A DNA stretch of 6,592 nt from Magnetospira sp. (GTDB lineage Bacteria > Pseudomonadota > Alphaproteobacteria > Rhodospirillales > Magnetospiraceae), in contig JANQGL010000451.1 of assembly GCA_028277325.1 (NCBI GenBank), forward strand, positions 1 to 6,592, read 5' to 3'. The first letter of the stretch is position 1; each line of letters opens with the position of its first letter. The translations under genes were made by a program, and so were the position numbers. The notes beneath the pieces were generated by a model. It was not told the DNA's origin. It did not search any database and worked only from the letters and a program-made list of their open reading frames with translations. Positions 1-5,345 of the stretch are shown here, piece after piece.

Positions 1-455
1 ACGCCCGGCACCAGGGGGCGCAGCCCCAGCCGGTGCGGCGCCTCGCCGGGCATCACGATGCCGGCCTCGGCGGCCGGCGCGAAGCCGAACCTCTCGTAGT
101 ATCCCGGGTCGCCGACCAGCAGGACCAGCCGATGACCGTGCGCCGTCGCGGCATCCAGGGAGGCCCGGATCAGCCGCTGCCCGACCCCACCGTCGCGCAG
201 CGCCGGATCGACCGCCAGCGGCCCCAGCAGCAGGGCCGGAACGCCGGCCGCGCCGATGGTCACCGGCCAGTAACGGATGGTGCCGACCAGCCGCCGGTCG
301 GCGTCGAGCGCCACCCGGCCGAGGTCGGCCAGCGGCGCCACGCCGCGCCGGTAGGCATAGGACTGCTTGCTCCACCGGTCCGGCCCGAAGGCATCATCCA
401 GCAGGGTCTCGATGGCGGCGGCGTGGCCGCTCCGCTCGTTGGACAGGGAAATCAT
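1..455 (-). CDS. GNAT family N-acetyltransferase (YhbS-like), 3' end cut by window edge
   Basis: Probable acetyl-CoA-dependent N-acetyltransferase of the GNAT fold; the substrate cannot be told from sequence. Reading leftward from an ATG at 455-453 gives 151 codons before the window ends, so the C-terminus is missing. Visible landmarks are the acetyl-CoA-binding motif A around residues 78-100, with a GPLAVDP strand followed by RDGGVG (the R/Q-x-x-G-x-G pyrophosphate loop, residues 87-92), and motif B around 110-125 with LLVGDPGYYERFGF. That last string is typical of the YhbS-like branch of small soluble acetyltransferases, about 165-180 residues long. The start is chosen because homologous folds begin about here; a weak GAG lies 10 nt upstream. 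The gene has the same orientation as the cytochrome upstream of it, but a 265-base gap with a strong hairpin separates them, so it is probably transcribed on its own. Family assignment is firm, function is not. Confidence 0.85.
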   Translation of the reverse strand, partial: MISLSNERSGHAAAIETLLDDAFGPDRWSKQSYAYRRGVAPLADLGRVALDADRRLVGTIRYWPVTIGAAGVPALLLGPLAVDPALRDGGVGQRLIRASLDAATAHGHRLVLLVGDPGYYERFGFAPAAEAGIVMPGEAPHRLGLRPLVPG

Positions 456-668
456 GATCGGCGTCTCTGCACTCGGGGGGCGGTCGATCACCGGCGGGTC
501 CGAGCAATCAGGACGACCCGATCCGGCGCGCGGTCAAAGGATGGGACCGCGTCGTCGTCGCGGGCGCCGGGGCCCGCACGTATGGATCGGATGCCGAATC
601 ATGGCGCACACTTTCGGGTCGCGCGGACGGACTGTCAAGGGCGATTCGCGGCGCCCGCCCGAAACGTC
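456..668. other. Intergenic region, no gene seen
   Basis: This is most of the gap between the acetyltransferase start and the cytochrome c556 stop. I see no convincing coding region: frames open here continue across the antisense of the neighbouring genes and show no family resemblance. A TTGACC (minus strand, 537-532) could be a -35 element for the acetyltransferase, but nothing close to a -10 consensus lies at the right distance. A 6-bp inverted repeat (560-565 with 572-577, 6-nt loop) is present without a T-run. Confidence 0.5.
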
Positions 669-692
669 CGGGGCGGCCCGCAGGCCGCCCCG
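669..692 (-). terminator. Strong hairpin downstream of the cytochrome c556 gene
   Basis: A perfect 10-bp stem (669-678 pairing with 683-692) closes a 4-nt loop (679-682). It begins about 29 nt past the cytochrome stop codon, where an intrinsic terminator is expected. On the minus strand it is followed by GACGTTT, a short and interrupted T-stretch, so it may stop transcription only weakly or mainly protect the 3' end of the mRNA. It also separates the cytochrome from the acetyltransferase transcript. Confidence 0.55.
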
Positions 693-720
693 CCCAAGAC
701 CCGAGGAGAGAGACCGGGTC

Positions 721-1158
721 TCAGTGCTTCTCGCGGTAGTCGTCGTGACAGCCCTTGCAGGTCTTGCCGAGCGCCATCACCGCCGGCGCGAACGCGAACT
801 CGTCGGCCGCCGCCAGCTTCGCCGCCGCGTCCCGGAACGCCGCCACCGCCTTGGCGAAACCGTCGGCGTCGGACCAGACCTCCGGCTTGGTGCCGGTGTC
901 GCCCTCGCCGGAGCCGGCCGGGAACATGGCCGCGGTCATGTTGGCGAAGGCCAGCATGCCGGCCGCGTGGTTGCGGGTGTCGTCGGAATAGTCCATCTGG
1001 CCCTTGGCCACCGCCACCATCGGGCCCATGTGCATCTTGATGCCCTGGAAGAAGCCCTTGCGGGCCTCGATCGGGTTGTCGTCGGCCGCCAGCGCCGCCG
1101 GCGCGGCGACACAAATGGCGCAGGCGGTCAGGGCGACACGAAGAGTTTTCGCGGACAT
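721..1158 (-). CDS. Exported cytochrome c556 / cytochrome c'-type protein
   Basis: Predicted 145-residue class II cytochrome c (Cytochrom_C_2 family), a periplasmic four-helix-bundle haem protein that carries electrons or binds small ligands. Residues 1-25 form a Sec signal peptide (positive MSAKTLR, hydrophobic core, cleavage after AALA). The haem attachment motif CKGCH is at residues 134-138, seven residues from the C-terminus, the hallmark position for c'/c556 proteins. The first mature helix has several methionines (M42, M44, M47); a Met sixth ligand there would make it c556 rather than five-coordinate c'. The ATG at 1158-1156 is preferred over an in-frame ATG 33 nt upstream because the signal peptide then starts normally and a GGAGG (complement of 1171-1175) lies 12 nt upstream. 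It stands alone, divergent from the LOG gene, with a hairpin after its stop. Family is certain; electron partner unknown. Confidence 0.92.
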   Translation of the reverse strand: MSAKTLRVALTACAICVAAPAALAADDNPIEARKGFFQGIKMHMGPMVAVAKGQMDYSDDTRNHAAGMLAFANMTAAMFPAGSGEGDTGTKPEVWSDADGFAKAVAAFRDAAAKLAAADEFAFAPAVMALGKTCKGCHDDYREKH

Positions 1159-1227
1159 GGCTTTTCGATACCTCCGGTTTGTGGGAAACACGGGCTCACG
1201 CCACGGAGCCCGCCGCGCACAGAGCGC

Positions 1228-1253
1228 GGATATATGAGACGGGTCGTATATCC
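1228..1253. promoter_or_regulatory. Imperfect palindrome GGATATA-N12-TATATCC in the divergent promoter region
   Basis: Perfect 7-bp arms (1228-1234 and 1247-1253) are extended inward by two more pairs after one mismatch (GA at 1236-1237 with TC at 1244-1245). This AT-rich patch is rare in a very GC-rich window and lies between the divergent cytochrome and LOG genes. It contains -10-like strings (TATACG or CATATA toward the cytochrome, TATCCT toward LOG), so it may be the promoter core, a regulator site, or both. No regulator can be named from the sequence. Confidence 0.4.
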
Positions 1254-1258
1254 TAGAC

Positions 1259-1277
1259 AGGTCACGGTCAGTGACCT
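1259..1277. promoter_or_regulatory. Operator-like dyad AGGTCAC-N5-GTGACCT upstream of the LOG gene
   Basis: A perfect 7-bp inverted repeat with a 5-nt centre, a size and spacing usual for a dimeric helix-turn-helix repressor or activator. It sits between a -35-like TAGACA (1254-1259) and a -10-like CCTAAT (1275-1280) for the LOG gene, so a bound protein would occlude or distort that promoter; the 15-nt spacing between the two elements is short for a good promoter. A weaker copy, TCAC-N6-GTGA, follows at 1280-1293, one to two bases short of two helical turns away. Together they suggest a tandem site. The regulator is not encoded in this window. Confidence 0.45.
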
Positions 1278-1279
1278 AA

Positions 1280-1293
1280 TCACAGTGCCGTGA
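1280..1293. promoter_or_regulatory. Second, weaker TCAC-N6-GTGA dyad
   Basis: A 4-bp inverted repeat reusing the TCAC and GTGA half-sites of the dyad at 1259-1277, displaced by 18-19 nt. Alone it would be unremarkable; its half-site identity and spacing relative to the stronger dyad are why it is listed. It lies about 30 nt before the LOG start, within the probable 5' leader. Confidence 0.25.
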
Positions 1294-1324
1294 AACGCGG
1301 AAACGCCCGCGCCAGGGAGGTGAC

Positions 1325-1918
1325 ATGAAGGACGTCCGATCGATTTGCGTGTTCTGCGGCTCGCGGGCCGGGCTCAAACCGGCCTACGCGGATGCCGCGG
1401 CCCGCCTTGGCGAGTTGATGGCGGAGCGGGGTCTGCGGCTGATCTACGGCGGCGGCGGGATCGGCCTGATGGGCATCATCGCCACCAAGGTCCTCGAACG
1501 GGACGGCGAGGTGGTCGGCATCATTCCCGATTTCCTGCTCCGCATGGAGGTCGGCAACCTGCCGGTGACCGAACAGGTGGTGGTCGGCAGCATGCACGAA
1601 CGCAAGGCCGAGATGTTCGCCCGCGCCGACGCCTTCGTGGTCCTGCCCGGCGGCCTGGGCACGCTCGACGAATGCCTGGAGATCACCACCTGGAAGCAGC
1701 TCCGCCAGCACGACAAGCCGATCATCCTGCTCGACCCCGACGACTACTGGGACCCGCTGGTGGCGCTCATGAACCGGGTCGTCGAGGGCGGATTCGCGCA
1801 TCACAAGGTGGCCGACCTTTGGGTCCGGGTGGACACGCCGGAGCAGGTGTTCGACGCCATCGCCGCGGCGCCGCAGCCGGACGACGAGATCCTGACCAGC
1901 CACCTGGAAAGGATCTGA
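1325..1918 (+). CDS. LOG family (TIGR00730) nucleotide 5'-monophosphate phosphoribohydrolase
   Basis: Predicted 197-residue cytosolic Rossmann-fold enzyme of the LOG family, which splits cytokinin riboside 5'-monophosphates, or AMP and related nucleotides in many bacteria, into free base and ribose 5-phosphate. Visible motifs: CGS at residues 11-13, the glycine-rich GGGGIGLMG at 42-50, MHERK at 90-94 and the signature PGGLGTLDE at 108-116. The catalytic Arg and Glu expected in the family match R93 and E116. The length is normal. The start is supported by a GGGAGG Shine-Dalgarno ending 4 nt before the ATG. The stop lies 4 nt before uppP, so the two are probably co-transcribed and coupled. Whether the substrate is a cytokinin (relevant if the host is plant-associated) or a housekeeping nucleotide cannot be seen. 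Older annotations call such genes lysine decarboxylase, which is not supported for the LOG motif. Confidence 0.93.
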   Translation: MKDVRSICVFCGSRAGLKPAYADAAARLGELMAERGLRLIYGGGGIGLMGIIATKVLERDGEVVGIIPDFLLRMEVGNLPVTEQVVVGSMHERKAEMFARADAFVVLPGGLGTLDECLEITTWKQLRQHDKPIILLDPDDYWDPLVALMNRVVEGGFAHHKVADLWVRVDTPEQVFDAIAAAPQPDDEILTSHLERI

Positions 1919-1922
1919 CGCC

Positions 1923-2726
1923 GTGTCGCTCCTCCACCTTCTGGTCGTCGCCCTGGTGCAGGGCATCACCGAGTTCCTGCCGGTCTCCAGTTCCGGGCAC
2001 CTGATCGTCATCGCGCCCCTCACCGGCTGGCCGGACCAGGGACTCCTGATCGACGTGGCGGTGCACGTGGGGACTCTGCTGGCGGTGATCGTCTATTTCC
2101 GGCGCGACGTCCTCGCTCTGCTGGCCGGGGTGGGCAGCCTGGCGCGCGGCCGGCTGGACGGGCCCGGGCGGTTGCTGCTGCTGGCCCTGGTGGCCACCCT
2201 GCCGGTGGTTGTCGTCGGGGTCCTGGCCAAGGACCTGATCGAGTCCAATTTCCGCGAGAACGTGATGGTGGTCGGCTGGGCGACCCTGTGGTTCGGTCTG
2301 GTGATCTACGCCGCCGACCGTCTGGGCGGCTTGAAGCGGCACCTCCCCGACCTGCGGCTGCCCGACGCGGCGGTGATCGGCCTAGCCCAGGTGCTGGCCC
2401 TGATTCCCGGCACCAGCCGCTCCGGCATCACCATGGCGGCCGGTCGCCTGCTCGGGATGACGCGACCGGAGGCCGCCCGGTTCTCGATGCTGATCGGCAT
2501 CCCGGCCATTCTCGGGGCCGGCCTGCTGGCCGGCAAGGACCTCTACGAGTCCGGCAACGCCCAGCTCACCACCGACGCCCTGCTGGCCGGCGGGCTCGCC
2601 TTCGCCGCCGCGCTCCTCGCCATCTGGGGCCTGATGGCCTGGCTGAAGCGGGCCACCTTCACTCCGTTCGTGATCTATCGGGTGGTGCTTGGGATCGGGC
2701 TGCTGGCCTGGGCCTACGGAACCTGA
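1923..2726 (+). CDS. uppP: Undecaprenyl-diphosphatase UppP (BacA)
   Basis: Integral inner-membrane enzyme of 267 residues, the usual length, that removes a phosphate from undecaprenyl diphosphate so the lipid carrier can be reused for peptidoglycan and other surface polymers; extra copies give bacitracin resistance. The first family motif is at residues 13-26 (QGITEFLPVSSSGH), the E/Q-x-x-x-E region with a Gln at the first acidic position, an accepted variant, and E17 kept. The second is PGTSRSG at 162-168, with the catalytic Arg at 166. Several hydrophobic helices fit the family topology (roughly 1-12, 41-60, 83-102, 114-131, 185-204, 219-240, 248-265). The start is GTG at 1923, with AAAGGA at 1908-1913, 9 nt upstream and inside the end of the LOG gene, which suggests translational coupling. 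No clear terminator follows. Confidence 0.96.
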   Translation: MSLLHLLVVALVQGITEFLPVSSSGHLIVIAPLTGWPDQGLLIDVAVHVGTLLAVIVYFRRDVLALLAGVGSLARGRLDGPGRLLLLALVATLPVVVVGVLAKDLIESNFRENVMVVGWATLWFGLVIYAADRLGGLKRHLPDLRLPDAAVIGLAQVLALIPGTSRSGITMAAGRLLGMTRPEAARFSMLIGIPAILGAGLLAGKDLYESGNAQLTTDALLAGGLAFAAALLAIWGLMAWLKRATFTPFVIYRVVLGIGLLAWAYGT

Positions 2727-2767
2727 AGCGGCCTCCTTCATTGGATTGACTGGAAACGTTCATCCGC

Positions 2768-2785
2768 GGGTCATGGTCTCGTCAT
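2768..2785 (+). promoter_or_regulatory. PHO-box-like direct repeat upstream of the PhoD-like phosphatase
   Basis: Two 7-mers, GGGTCAT (2768-2774) and TCGTCAT (2779-2785), are separated by 4 nt. This gives the 11-nt period and GTCAT core of the PhoB-binding PHO box, whose textbook unit is CTGTCAT; each unit matches at the last five of seven positions. It lies 95 nt before the start of a gene whose product is expected to be induced by phosphate starvation. A third, degraded unit may follow at about 2789-2796. No clear -10 element is visible at the usual distance, which keeps confidence moderate. Confidence 0.5.
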
Positions 2786-2880
2786 GCCGTGGCAATGCCG
2801 CTTGGCAACACTGCCCGGGTTCGCGACCGAAATCGAGTCCCCGAACGTATCCGATCCAATCTGGTGTGGGAGTGGCATCC

Positions 2881-4407
2881 ATGAGATCCGAACTTCTCCG
2901 TGCGACGGTCCTGGCCGGCACGTTTGGTGGTTTCCTTGCCTTCGCCGCCGTCGCCGCCGAGCCGCCGGCCCAGCCCTACGGGGTGCAGAGCGGCGACGTG
3001 ACCGCCGACTCGGCCGTCATCTGGGGCCGCAGCGACGGCCCGGCGCGCATGGTGGTCGAGGTGGCGACCGATCCCGAGTTCTCCGACGCGCGGCGCATCG
3101 AGGGCCCGGCGGCGCTCGAAGACAGCGACTTCACGGCCAAGGTGGACGTGACCGGCCTGCCGTCCGGGCAGCGGATCCACTACCGGGTCACCTTCGTCGA
3201 CCTGAACGACATCTCGGTCGCCGGCGAGCCGATGACCGGCAGCTTCCGGACCGCGCCGAGCGGCGCCCAGGACATCCGCTTCGTGTGGGCCGGTGATACC
3301 GCCGGCCAGGGCTGGGGCATCAACAAGGCCTGGGGCGGCATGAAGATCTACCGGGCGATGGCCGGTGTCGAGCCGCACTTCTTCATCCACAACGGCGACT
3401 ACGTCTATGCGGACGGTCCGATCCCGGCCGAGAAGAAGCTGCCCGACGGCACCGTGTGGCGCAACGTGACGACGCCGCAGACCGACAAGGTGGCCGAGAC
3501 CCTGGACGAGTTCCGGGGCCGCTACCGCTACAACCTCATGGACACCAACGTGCGCGCGTTCAACGCCACGGTGCCCCAGTACGTGCAGTGGGACGACCAC
3601 GAGACCGTGAACAACTGGTATCCGCAGGAGATGCTGGACGGCGACGACCGCTACACCGTGAAGTCGGCCGCCCTGCTGGCGGCGCGCGCCAAGCAGGCGT
3701 TCGCCGAATACACCCCGATCCGCTACTCCTCGGAGCAGGAACGGATCTATCGCATGTTCCACTACGGCCCGGCGATGGACCTGTTCATGATCGACATGCG
3801 CTCCTACCGCGGTCCGAACGGCACCAACCGGCAGCCGGAGATGGGTCCGGACACCGCGTTCCTGGGCGCCGGGCAGGTGAAGTGGCTGAAGCAGCGGCTT
3901 CTGGCCTCGACCGCCACCTGGAAGGTGATCGCCTCCGACATGCCGATCGGCCTGGTCGTGCGCGACGGCAAGGAGCATTTCGAGAACATGGCGAACGGCG
4001 ACGGCCCGGCGCTCGGCCGCGAACTCGAATTCGCCAACCTGCTGCGCTTCATCAAGGACGAGGGCATCCGGAACGTGGTCTTCTTCACCGCCGACGTCCA
4101 CTACACGGCGGCCCACTACTACGACCCGGCGAAGGCCCAGTTCACCGACTTCTCGCCGTTCTGGGAGTTCGTGTCCGGCCCGCTGAACGCCGGCACCTTC
4201 GGCCCCAACGATCTGGACAACACCTTCGGTCCGCAGGTGGTGTTCCAGAAGGCCCCGTCGGACGGCCGGGTCAACCTGCCGCCGAGCGCCGGCCTGCAGT
4301 TCTTCGGTCAGGTGGACATCGATGGCCGGACCCGGGTGATGACGGTCGCCCTCAAGGACCTGTCCGGCGCCACCCTGTACGAAGTCGACCTGAAGCCGGA
4401 GATGTAA
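2881..4407 (+). CDS. Exported PhoD-like alkaline phosphatase/phosphodiesterase
   Basis: Predicted 508-residue secreted metallophosphoesterase that should release phosphate from monoesters or diesters outside the cytoplasm. Residues 1-26 are a Sec-type signal peptide (cleavage after AVAA). Residues about 33-125 form the fibronectin-like PhoD N-terminal domain, and about 130-505 the PhoD metallophosphatase domain. Candidate metal ligands and active-site motifs: AGD (D139), NGDYVYAD (D173, Y176), WDDHE (238-241), DMRSYR (305-310) and ADVHY (D405, H407). Two features differ from the best known PhoD enzymes: there is no twin-arginine motif, and the position expected to hold the iron-binding Cys appears to be D139. 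The ATG at 2881 is chosen for the signal peptide and a GGGAG at 2868-2872, 8 nt upstream; an in-frame ATG at 2689 lies inside uppP and is rejected. A PHO-box-like repeat upstream suggests control by phosphate. Family is firm, substrate unknown. Confidence 0.93.
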   Translation: MRSELLRATVLAGTFGGFLAFAAVAAEPPAQPYGVQSGDVTADSAVIWGRSDGPARMVVEVATDPEFSDARRIEGPAALEDSDFTAKVDVTGLPSGQRIHYRVTFVDLNDISVAGEPMTGSFRTAPSGAQDIRFVWAGDTAGQGWGINKAWGGMKIYRAMAGVEPHFFIHNGDYVYADGPIPAEKKLPDGTVWRNVTTPQTDKVAETLDEFRGRYRYNLMDTNVRAFNATVPQYVQWDDHETVNNWYPQEMLDGDDRYTVKSAALLAARAKQAFAEYTPIRYSSEQERIYRMFHYGPAMDLFMIDMRSYRGPNGTNRQPEMGPDTAFLGAGQVKWLKQRLLASTATWKVIASDMPIGLVVRDGKEHFENMANGDGPALGRELEFANLLRFIKDEGIRNVVFFTADVHYTAAHYYDPAKAQFTDFSPFWEFVSGPLNAGTFGPNDLDNTFGPQVVFQKAPSDGRVNLPPSAGLQFFGQVDIDGRTRVMTVALKDLSGATLYEVDLKPEM

Positions 4408-4444
4408 GGCGTTGAACATCGTCCCTCGCACCTTGGGACCCTAG

Positions 4445-4756
4445 GCCGGGAGGCGATGGCGCGTCCCGGTCCTTCTCTGCGCCGGCCTGATGGCCGCCCC
4501 CGCGACGACGACGGCGGCCAACACCGACGCCGCCGCGCTGGCCGCCATCGCGGCCCATTGCGCGCGGTGCCACCCGGCGCTCCCCGGCGGCGGCTGGCAG
4601 ACGATGACCGCCCGCCCGTTCACCCGATCGGAACTCAAGACCCAGATGCGGCGCATGGAAGAGGAATTCAGCGCCTTCCCCTCGCCGGACGAGACGGCGG
4701 CGATCGTCGATTTCCTGCTCCGCCGGCCGGCCGGCGGGGTCACCGCAGCCCGATAA
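4445..4756 (+). CDS. Small monohaem c-type cytochrome; start codon unresolved, possible N-terminal frameshift
   Basis: A small class I-like cytochrome c domain. From an ATG at 4490 the frame gives 88 residues with the haem motif CARCH at 24-28, possible Met ligands at M39, M53 and M56, and a C-terminal helix (SPDETAAIVDFLLRR) typical of short cytochrome c domains. Haem attachment requires export, yet the ATG at 4490 falls at the end of the hydrophobic stretch. The in-frame codons upstream (4457-4501) read WRVPVLLCAGLMAAP, a good signal-peptide core, but contain no ATG, GTG or TTG before an in-frame TAG at 4442-4444. An ATG at 4456 next to a GGGAGG (4448-4453) is one base out of frame; losing one base in the CCCGG run near 4465-4469 would join it to the signal core. 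The listed start is simply the first codon after TAG. It follows the phosphatase by a short gap and overlaps the lysE/argO 3' end by 17 nt. Confidence 0.65.
   Translation, partial: AGRRWRVPVLLCAGLMAAPATTTAANTDAAALAAIAAHCARCHPALPGGGWQTMTARPFTRSELKTQMRRMEEEFSAFPSPDETAAIVDFLLRRPAGGVTAAR
4720..4737. terminator. Perfect 18-bp GC palindrome at the convergent gene ends
   Basis: CCGCCGGCC followed directly by its reverse complement. It is inside the last codons of the small cytochrome and begins two bases beyond the stop codon of the minus-strand exporter gene. The RNA from either strand can fold into a very stable hairpin. Neither side has a T-run, so it is not a classical intrinsic terminator; it could stall polymerase or protect the exporter mRNA 3' end. 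It may also merely reflect repeated GCC/GGC codons. Confidence 0.3.
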
Positions 4757-5345
4757 GCAGCTTGGCGGCCAGCCAGGCCATCACCGCGGCCACCGTCAGG
4801 TCGAGGATCCGCCAGGCCATCGGCCGCGCGAACAGCGGCGCCAGCAGCCGCGCCCCGTACCCCAGGGCCACGAACCACAGCAGGCTGGCCGCCATCGCGC
4901 CGAGCGCGAAGTCGAGCCGCTCGGGCGGCGGGAAGCGGCTCGACAGGCCGCCCAGCAGGACCACCGTGTCCAGGTAGACATGCGGGTTGAGCCAGGTCAG
5001 GGCCAGGGTGACGGCGGAAGCCCGCGCCGCGCCGGCCTCCGCCCCGCCGCCGGCGTCCAGCCGGCCGGGATCGAGCGCCGCGCGCAGCGCGCGCAGGGCA
5101 TAGACGATCAGGAACAGGGCGCCGCCCAGGCTGATCGCCAGGATCAGGTCCGGGTGCGCCGCCACCAGGCCGCCCAGGCCGGCCACCCCGGCGGCGATCA
5201 GCGACATGTCGGACAGCGTGCACAGGGCCACCACCAGGGCCACGTGGCGGCGGGCCAGTCCCTGGCGCAGCACGTGGGCGTTCTGGGCCCCGATGGCGAC
5301 GATCAGGCCGGCCCCCAGCAGCAGCCCCTCGAGGCCGGCGCTCAC
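4740..5345 (-). CDS. LysE/ArgO family basic amino-acid exporter
   Basis: Predicted 201-residue inner-membrane exporter, the normal length for the family, using the proton gradient to expel amino acids. It resembles E. coli ArgO (arginine exporter) closely in two places: the first helix with IGAQNAHVLRQG (residues 18-29) and the hallmark TWLNPHVYLDTVVLLG (117-132), which also fits LysE. Hydrophobic segments lie roughly at 4-22, 36-62, 66-88, 112-134, 146-170 and 180-198. The start is GTG at 5345-5343, whose GTGA overlaps the stop of the B3/4 gene, so the two are translationally coupled. An apparent longer reading frame continuing upstream is only antisense-like read-through in another frame of the B3/4 gene and is rejected. 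Substrate (arginine, lysine or an analogue such as canavanine) is inference from family. No LysG/ArgP regulator is visible here. Confidence 0.92.
   Translation of the reverse strand: MSAGLEGLLLGAGLIVAIGAQNAHVLRQGLARRHVALVVALCTLSDMSLIAAGVAGLGGLVAAHPDLILAISLGGALFLIVYALRALRAALDPGRLDAGGGAEAGAARASAVTLALTWLNPHVYLDTVVLLGGLSSRFPPPERLDFALGAMAASLLWFVALGYGARLLAPLFARPMAWRILDLTVAAVMAWLAAKLLIGLR

Noticed and set aside
560..577. GCGGGC-N6-GCCCGC hairpin as a terminator or RNA element
   Set aside because: Short stem without a T-run in very GC-rich sequence, where such repeats are common by chance.
33..1293. Long plus-strand open frames opposite the acetyltransferase and cytochrome c556 genes
   Set aside because: The translations are Arg/Pro/Gly-rich without family resemblance, and the opposite strand carries motifs of known families.
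2746..2774. TTGACT (2746-2751) as the -35 of a sigma-70 promoter for the phosphatase
   Set aside because: The best hexamer at 17 nt matches the -10 consensus at only three of six positions. The PHO-box-like repeat is a better explanation for this region.
2689..2880. 64-residue N-terminal extension of the PhoD-like protein
   Set aside because: It begins inside uppP and would place the signal peptide internally. The ATG at 2881 has a good ribosome binding site and an N-terminal signal peptide.
2782..4431. 549-codon open frame on the minus strand opposite the PhoD-like gene
   Set aside because: It is antisense to a gene with clear family motifs, has a low-complexity His/Val/Arg/Gly-rich translation and no recognisable domain. 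Long antisense frames are expected in very GC-rich genes.
4421..4439. GTCCC-N9-GGGAC inverted repeat after the phosphatase stop as a terminator
   Set aside because: Only five base pairs, a large loop and no T-run. The gap to the next gene is short, and read-through into the small cytochrome is as likely.
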